This document shows, one piece after another, positions 57,333 through 64,000 of a stretch of 64,000 nucleotides of DNA. The stretch comes from Gigaspora margarita. Lineage: Eukaryota; Glomeromycota; Glomeromycetes; Diversisporales; Gigasporaceae. Positions within the stretch are counted from its first letter, which is position 1; every line of letters starts with the position of its first letter. Where the stretch lies: positions 47,839 to 111,838 of the forward strand of contig WTPW01000567.1 of the NCBI GenBank assembly GCA_009809945.1, written 5' to 3'. The notes below the pieces were generated by a model that saw nothing but the letters and a program-made list of their open reading frames with translations, was not told where the DNA came from and searched no databases. Made by a program: the position numbers and the translations under genes.

Positions 57333-57538
57333 TATTTTGTTATCCAAATTTTAAATATAACCTTTATGAAACTTATCAATTTTATTCACTTTGAATAATA
57401 TAACATTAAAGGCTTTTATCCACTTTTAAATATAACCTTTTGACCAATTATCCACTTTTCAAATATAATATTTTTGTAAAAAAGTACCTTTTTTAACAAA
57501 AATTTTAATATAACCTTTATATATATTGTTTGGGTCCT
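56567..57538. mobile_element. hAT-type element, AGGACC family, 972 bp
   Basis: Ends AGGACCCTGAACAATA and inverted AGGACCCAAACAATATA, with an exact 8-bp duplication ATATTTAT (56559-56566 and 57539-57546). Inside the ends lies an inverted GGGTAGAGGGTATGTAGATC pair (56645-56690 and 57110-57160), and at the right a tandem TATCCACTTTTAAATATAACC array (57330-57500). Three ambiguous bases lie near 56957-57004. No frame. Confidence 0.7.
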
Positions 57539-57614
57539 ATATTTATTATATATTTCATTTATTGTACATATATTATTTATTTTATATATTATATTTGCAA
57601 AATAAAAATAACTC

Positions 57615-57926
57615 TATATGATTGGCCAATCATTTTACAGAGAGGTGATCATATAAATAAATTTTTATTTTATTTTTGTTTTATTTTTTTATTTTTGTTT
57701 TATTTGTTATTATTTTTTTACTTATTATAATATTAATATTTAATTTTTTTTAAATATCACTAGAGCCATTGTTAGAGCTATTACTGAATCTTTTGTTAGA
57801 GTTGTTATTGGAGTCATTGTTGGAGCTATTGTTGAAGTAGTTAATAGATCTATAGTAAGAGTATAAAATCATAATAGATTTTGGTAATTCAGTAGGTTGT
57901 TTTTTCTATTTTTGTTTGAGTTGTTA
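57615..57926 (+). repeat. GGAGCTATTGTTGGAGTCATTG repeat block (family F)
   Basis: A GATTGGCCAATCATTTTAC..TGATCATATA head and a T-rich tract precede repeated GAGCYATTGTTAGAG units (57765-57860), as at 9380-9540 and 43255-44610. Each unit, read in one frame, gives VGAIVGAI-like peptide, and a T-tract ending in AG-like bases precedes it. Could be a shared exon-like region or merely a minisatellite; no long frame exists. Confidence 0.35.
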
Positions 57927-58794
57927 GGGCCAAGTTATTAATCACCTGATTATTTTTTATTAGAGGCCTATTCCCCCTCCCCCCCTCTTTAATATAGATT
58001 TGGTCAGGTTCCTATATATAATTTCAACATTTTTTACCCCCTCCCCCCCTAAAAAATTACCTGATTTTTGTCACTCCCCTTATTGGAGTTATCAATAGAG
58101 CTATTATTAAAGTAGTTATTGATAGAGGTCTAATCCAATGAATGTAATATTCAACAAGTCATGCACCTGCTTATGCACTAGGAGTTTAGTTATCTATATT
58201 TTTTTTATATTGTTGTCATTCTAAAATGCTAATAGGTAATTTAACTTTTGATTTCTATTTTATTGTATTGCAATTTTTTTTTGTTTAGTATAATGAAATC
58301 TGATTTCATTCTAATAGTTTTTGCTAGAATTTTGGTTTAATTTTAAGTGATTAGGTTCTAATTAATTTTGAAATTCATCATATAATGTTAAGTATTAATA
58401 AAAGAATTACAATTATAAATATTTAAATAGTTTAAATCAATAAACTAACACACAAATAAACTAACACACATAATTACAGGTTATAGGTTTCTCTTTATTT
58501 GAAAAATTTATACATCAGATTATTACAATAATACTAATTATTAACAATCATTTTAATAATCTTTTTTTCTTTGCAAACTGAAACTATACTCTTATATATC
58601 TTTAATTCCTGTGGGATTTTTAATCACTTGCTTGGAGCTTTGAAATTGGAACCATCTAAAATTTTTTCTAAGTATTTAATTGTTTAACTGTTTAACCATT
58701 TAATTTGGCTAGTATTAAAATAATTCCAGCTCATGATCAATATAATTTTGCCCAAAACTATAGAGCAATTTTAAATGGTTAAACAGTTCTAATC

Positions 58795-58950
58795 CCTAAT
58801 GGAGCTTCAATCTCTTGATTAGAGTTTAATTACCTACTTGGAGCTTTAATCATGTGATTAGAACTTTAATCATTTGATTAGAGTTTTAATTACTTGCTTG
58901 AAACTTCAATCTCTCAATTGAAGCTTTAATTACCTAATCATGTTACAAAC
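58795..58950. repeat. GAGCTTTAATCATTTGATTA tandem repeat
   Basis: About seven ~22-bp units of GGAGCTTTAATCACTTGATT type, variably diverged, with an outlying unit near 58620. Non-coding. Confidence 0.65.
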
Positions 58951-60139
58951 TATATCAAAATAAGAAATTCAAAAAAATAAAGATAATGATAAAATTAAAT
59001 AAAACAAAAAAATTAAGCATAAACTGAATATCTGTTTTAGATATCTGAGTTAGATAGTATTGTTTTACATATTGTATAATAATAAGTAGGTCTTAAGCAT
59101 ATGAAAATAGTTCTATATAGCTGTGAGGTTTAAGGTTAATAATTTTAATCTGAATTTGAACTAGGTGGCTAATTCAGAATTGACTGAAATTGTAGATACA
59201 AAGTAGAATGGTATGTGTTTATGCTAAATTGGAATAAATTAGGTTTTTAAAATTAGATTGGGTTATTGTTTATTGGTGAGAACTATGAAATTTTTTGTTT
59301 GAGCAAAATAAATTATGCCCTTTTTATTTACTCAAGCATAGTATTTATATATTTTTAATCTATAATAGTTCAAGACTACTATCTTAAGCTTTGAACTATT
59401 TGGGTCCCAGACCAGAATCTATAGTTCCAAACTATTGTTCATAGCCCAGAACTTAGATCTGGAGTCTGAAACTACTACCTATCTTAGTTATATACTAAAA
59501 AAAAAAATACATTATTCAGGGCAAAATATACTAACTATGTACAAGGCAGAATTACACAAAAGAAAAATACTAATTAAAAAAGTTTACAATACTAGATGTC
59601 TATAGATTGGAGCTCTACTTTTGGCAAATTCATAGTATTAATATTCATGAGGTTGCATATTTAAAATATAAATAAGTACAAAAAATAGTATATACATATG
59701 AATGAATAGCATTTTTATCAATTATTGAGCTTTTTAAACTAAATAATAATAATTAATTTTTATCTAATAAAGGTTAGGTAGTTGTTATATATTTGGTAAT
59801 TATATGCAATATTTTTGTTAATTTATTTAGGCATTTTAATAATAATAGATTTTCTTTATAATCATTATTTATTTGCAAATATTTTATATTTTTTTACTAA
59901 TTAAAGTTAGGTAATTGCTTTATATTTAGAATTAAGATATGTATTATTTTATTCATGCATTTTAGAAAAATTGGACCTTCTTTTAATTGCAATTTATTCT
60001 ATATATAAACCAATGCTCAATAAGCAAAAAAATTTGAGAGCACTTGAGCTTGTGCAGTAATTCACATGTACTACTCTTACACAAGTACAATTACAAGCAC
60101 AAGCACAAGAGAATAGAGTATAGACCACAATTAGATAAA

Positions 60140-60370
60140 CTTTTTGAAACCCAAATTTTTAAAAAAAGTTAAGTCAAAAAAAATCAACTACTAAAAATAA
60201 TGTAAATACAACTAAAATTTACCAGAAAAGTAATTTAGAGCAAAACTAAGCACTAATAATCATTTTTAAGTGCTAAATATTTACTGAATATTTGAATATT
60301 TGAATATTTAATTTTTTTATTAAATGAATATTTGAATATTTAAAATTTTTACTAAATATATTTATTGAAT
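60140..60370. repeat. inverted family G fragment and GAATATTT repeats
   Basis: Reading the minus strand, 60280 to 60140 parallels 35810-35945 (block TAAATTACTTTT..TTGTAT..GGGTTTCA). It is followed by (TTTGAATA)n-type repeats at 60290-60370, a cluster that recurs inverted near 61620-61720. Confidence 0.4.
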
Positions 60371-60508
60371 ATTTATTGAATATAATTTTTTTAAAAATAA
60401 CAAATTATGAGATTATATAATCAAATATGATTGGCTAATTTGTATAATGTATTTAATTGGTTAAAAATATATAACCAAATTTTTTGAATATATATAAACT
60501 TTTAAATA

Positions 60509-61106
60509 CAATCTTTCTCTTTTACAATCACCTCCTCTATAGTCACAACCTCTATATAATCACACAAAATTTAACTTCTATTTTTTTTATATATAAAATA
60601 CCTTTATATAATCACAAATAGCTTATAATTACTATTATATTTTTTAGAAGCTTTTTGAAATCTTTTATTAGTAAAAATACTCTTATATAATTACAACATT
60701 ATATATAAAAGTTCAAGTTTTACTATTGCAGATTCCCAAAAGTAAGCTATCTTTTTTTGGGTACAAAAAATCAGAAGTTGCTTTTTTTAGATAAAATTGA
60801 TATTTAGTGATCACAAGTAGTTGCTACATAGTAAAGTACAAATTTTACAATACAAATCGACTACAATTGCTTAAGTAAACTTATTCAGAAGACTATATGC
60901 ACATAATATAAAATTTATCAAAATTGGATAGGTTTTTATTATCAACCTTTAATTTTTATATTATTGAAATATTTTTTAAAAAAGTTTTACATTATAAATA
61001 TTTTTATAAATTATTGTAACTATATAGGATATACATTTATAATTACACTAATTTATAATTACATATTTTCATGATACAAACTGTGTGTTATAGAGGAGGA
61101 AGACTG
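60509..61106. mobile_element. Tc1/mariner-like MITE, 598 bp
   Basis: Left end CAATCTTTCTCTTTTACAAT and inverted right end CAGTCTTCCTCCTCTATAAC are flanked by TA (60507-60508 and 61107-61108). CAGTCTTCCTC-type ends with TA duplication are typical of mariner/pogo MITEs. It includes half a family A unit (60800-60980) and the block shared, inverted, with 48085-48658. No frame. Confidence 0.55.
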
Positions 61107-61329
61107 TATTATAACTTATTATAATTATAAATTAAATAAATATCTACTTTAATAAAATTGTGGGTTTAAATAAAGCCAACAAATCTATTAAAGAGATTTT
61201 GTCAAAATTATTTGTTCTTAAATTATAAATATTTGATATTTTTTGCTATCCAGTATATATCTGATATATATTTAACATTTAACAAAGAAATATATTATTT
61301 TGAGCAGGTGCATTGTAACACACTTCATA

Positions 61330-61560
61330 GATCAGGTGTAATGTAAAATCAAAACAATAAATAAAAGCTTGTTAGTTTAGAGTTAGGGTCAGGTCAAGTT
61401 AGGGTTTGGGTAGGGGCTTTAGCAAAAGATCCTAACCCAAAATTTGGTAAGGAATTTTTTTTGTTAGAGGTTTCATAAGCAAAATTATGAGCTACAAGCG
61501 ATTTTTTAAAACATTGCTATTTTTTTTTGATTTCACATTACACCTGATTTTACAATCTGA
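61330..61560. repeat. family C repeat, second copy
   Basis: Bounded by GATCAGGTGTAATGTAAAAT and TTTCACATTACACCTGATTT. The core has TTAGGGTCAGGTC..TTAGGGTTTGGG and ATCCTAACCCAAAATTTGG, opposite in orientation to the copy at 42.5 kb. Confidence 0.55.
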
Positions 61561-61589
61561 TTGGCCAATTATGTGGATGCACTACAGCA

Positions 61590-62410
61590 CATATGCACTA
61601 AATTACATAGCTCTTTAACAAATATTCAATGAATATTTGAATATTCATTCAAAATTTTGAATAAATATTCAAATATTAACAAAATTAACCAAATAAATAT
61701 TTAAATACTTATTTTTTGAACAATTAAGACCTCTAATTATTTAAGCTATAGTAGGAGTGTGAAGTTACATTTATATCAGTGGATTTTAGTAATTTAGTAG
61801 GTTGTTTTTTTGTTGGGTACTTCTAGCTGCTTTTTAGTACAGTACAGGACACAAGAAATATCCAATTTTTTTGCAATTGTTTAAAGTCTTATAACTTCAT
61901 AACAAATAATTATTTTAAAAATCCCTTTTACAAATTTATTATTTATAAACTAACTACAAAACTGTAAGACAGATTTTTAATATCTTGCTTTTTACAAGAG
62001 TTATAAGAGATCAAAGTTTGGTAATTTTAATATTAAAACAGAAATTTGGCACAAAGAAATTACCCAATCAGATTAATACTAGTCATGGGCAACTGATTTT
62101 ATTGGTTAATGCACATTATTAAAAAATCAATTTTGGCGCCTTAATAAAAATTAGTCAATCAGAAGTTGTGTTACATAACCAAAATTTGGTGTCTTGATAA
62201 AGTTAGCCAATCAGAAGTTGTATTATATAACCTAAATTTGGTGCCCCAAATGTGAGGTTCAATAGCAGATATAGGATGCTCCCTTAAATAGGTCCAAATG
62301 TTGTCTATAATAAAAATTATAATAAAAAGGGCATCCATAAATAACATTACCCAAATGAAGGGGTTTAATACTTTATGATAGATTTTTAAATATATTAGAA
62401 GGGTCAAAAA
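61590..62410. other. gene-free interior of the Harbinger-like element
   Basis: Contains GAATATTC-type repeats (61620-61720) and three loosely repeated ~60-bp units with TTAGCCAATCAGAAGTTGT and TTTGGTGCC (about 62100-62250). The 78-residue minus frame at 62171 overlaps these and is not credible. Confidence 0.45.
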
Positions 62411-62739
62411 ATAATAATACAGTTAGGGGAGTGACAAAAATCAGGTAATTTTTTAGAAAGGGAGAGATAAAAAATGTTAAAATTACATATAGGAACCTGA
62501 CCAAATCTATATTAAGAAGGTGGGAAGGGGAGTAGATCTCTAATAAAAAAATAATCAGGTGATTAATGACATGGCCCTTAATAAATAAACAAAAATAAAT
62601 AAATAAATAATGTAAAAAAAAGAAAATATTAATAAAAAATAAAAAATATATAATTTTTTTTTAAAAAAACAATGTTTTTTTAATTTAAGTTATACAAATT
62701 TAATTACTTGGTTTTTATAACATGGCCAGCTAGCTTTTT

Positions 62740-63615
62740 TTAAATTTCATATATAAATTTTATAAAATTATAAAAATTTTTTTTTAAATTCCACCTGGTT
62801 ATAAAAAAATTTTTTAAATTCTGCCTGATTATTAAAAACATATAAAAATTTTTTTTTAAATTCTACCTAGTTATTAATTACATATAAAAATATTTTTTAA
62901 ATTCTACCTAGTTATTAAAAAAATGTAAAAAAAAATTTAAATTCCATCTGGTTATTAAAAACATATACTGTATACTTCCAAAATTAAGCACTCTTTTTTT
63001 ATTATATAGGTGCTTAGTTTCAGTATATGATGTAACTGATACAAACTGGTTTTAACCAGTTTTTAGCCTAGTAACTATTTAAAGAGGTGTTTAATTTCGG
63101 TTCAGCTCACTTTACTGATGCTCATTTTATAGAAATAACATTTTACTAACAACAATTCACCAACATGTTATTTTACCAATATTTATTTTCTATTTCACTG
63201 ACAGTTTATTTCACTAAAACTTATTTTACTAACAAAATAATTCAGGTCATTGTCATTAGGGTCAGATTAGAATTAGAGTTAAGGTTAGTAGAATTTTATA
63301 AAAAAAATTTGTCTATAAAATGAGTTTCTGTGAAATAAATTGTCATTGAAATAAACTTTTCTGTGAAATAAGTGTCAGTGAAATAAACATGTTAGCAAAT
63401 TTTTGTCAGTGAAATGTTATATCTACAAAACAAGCATTGGTGAAGTAATATATATTTCTTAATTTCAGGTAAATATAGGATGTGGGATGCTTATTTTTGG
63501 GGGTGCTTAATTTCAGAAGTATATAGTAAAAAATTTTTTTAAATTCTATCTGTTTATTAAAAACATATAAAAATTTTTTTAAATTCTATCTGGTTATTAA
63601 AAACATATAAATTTT
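62740..63615. repeat. tandem AAATTCTACCTGGTTATTAAAAA array, split by a MITE
   Basis: Units of ~40-45 bp containing TTAAATTCTACCTGGTTATT and AAAACATATAAAAATTTTT occur about six times at 62770-62966 and twice at 63530-63615. The array is continuous if the element at 62968-63526 is removed. Confidence 0.75.
62968..63526. mobile_element. TA-flanked MITE, 559 bp, in the tandem array
   Basis: Ends CTGTATACTTCCAAAATTAA and inverted CTATATACTTCTGAAATTAA, followed by GCAC, are flanked by TA (62966-62967 and 63527-63528). The interior is itself palindromic, with TTTCACTGACA/TGTCAGTGAAA words around ~63260. TA duplication suggests Tc1/mariner. No frame. Confidence 0.65.
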
Positions 63616-63716
63616 TTTTTGATTTCAAAGTGCCTGCTTGGGGCATAGGATTTATTCAGTTTACACATTGGAAATTATACTTGGATAAGAGTACAACTAG
63701 CCATACGTATACTAGA

Positions 63717-63952
63717 ACCCTGAACAATCTATGTGAGGTCATATTTGAAAAATTGTTAATGGAGGGCCTTTTTATAAAAAGGTTATATTTAAAACTAGGT
63801 ATTGGATAAAAAGGTTATATTTGAAAACAGCTAATGGGCAAAAAGGGTATATTTAAAAGAATGCTAATAGGTAAGCTTTTACAAATGTTATATTTGAAAT
63901 ATGGTAATAGAAATAGTGAGAGATATGAAAATAATAAAAGATGCGTCAGTTT

Positions 63953-63988
<36 letters not shown>

Positions 63989-64000
63989 TTTTTTTTTTTT
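63717..64000. mobile_element. AGGACC-family element, left end, truncated by window
   Basis: AACCCTGAACAATCTATGTGAGG starts it (compare 56567 and 47392), followed by five to six ~33-bp tandem units of AAAAAGGTTATATTTGAAA type (63765-63905), the complement of the array at 57330-57500, and a poly-T tract to the end. The right end lies outside. Confidence 0.55.

Larger units (their letters stand above)
57927..62577. mobile_element. Harbinger-like element, 4.65 kb, TTA duplication
   Basis: Ends GGGCCAAGTTATTAATCACC and inverted GGGCCATGTCATTAATCACC are flanked by TTA (57924-57926 and 62578-62580). The inverted similarity extends ~155 bases (for example CTGATTATTTTTTATTAGAG, GATTTGGTCAGGTTCCTATA, TGATTTTTGTCACTCCCCT). 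The TTA duplication fits PIF/Harbinger. The interior has no surviving transposase. It contains tandem repeats (58800-58945), a mariner-like MITE (60509-61106) and a family C unit (61330-61560). Alternatively, the two ends are separate MITEs. Confidence 0.55.

Overview
The window is AT-rich eukaryotic DNA with very low gene density. Large paralogous families (BTB-BACK-TPR proteins, LRR relics, a vWA/alpha-kinase protein), a short 80-bp GT-AG intron, A/T-rich promoters, decayed LINEs and many palindromic DNA transposons point to an early-diverging fungus. An arbuscular mycorrhizal fungus of the Rhizophagus type (Glomeromycotina) fits best. This is inferred from gene-family style, not from a database match.

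Only three protein genes look alive, all on the minus strand. They are a vWA-domain alpha-kinase (19.7-21.2 kb), a Crypton/DUF3504-type tyrosine recombinase (25.2-26.7 kb) and a two-exon BTB-BACK-TPR protein (28.0-29.8 kb). Decayed genes surround them: an LRR protein (11.9-12.5 kb), a TPR array split by a transposon (12.6-17.4 kb) and a BTB-BACK gene (17.9-19.2 kb). The TPR relic and the live BTB-TPR gene share the same C-terminal repeat signature, so they are paralogs.

Layout: 0-9 kb holds foldback repeats, minisatellites and a tRNA-derived SINE-like insertion. 9.2-11.7 kb is a 2.5-kb hAT-like element with an 8-bp target duplication. 12.9-16.6 kb is a large inverted-repeat element that landed in the TPR pseudogene and itself hosts two hAT-type MITEs, a Mutator-like element and two Harbinger-type MITEs. 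19-30 kb is the gene-bearing core. 30-33 kb has degenerate tandem repeats and a GC-rich retroelement-like island. 33-49 kb is repeat desert with one sequence gap. 49.2-55.1 kb is a decayed LINE inside another inverted-repeat element. 55-64 kb holds hAT-, Harbinger- and mariner-like elements and tandem arrays.

The three live genes do not form a recognisable pathway. The most unusual item is the tyrosine recombinase gene: it lies between inverted repeats of about 50 bp, which is not the usual Crypton structure, and a near-perfect hairpin element abuts one repeat. The other main theme is a readable history of nested transposition, in which empty-site sequence can be reconstructed from the sister arm of a palindrome. 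All boundaries were found by eye; no database search was possible.
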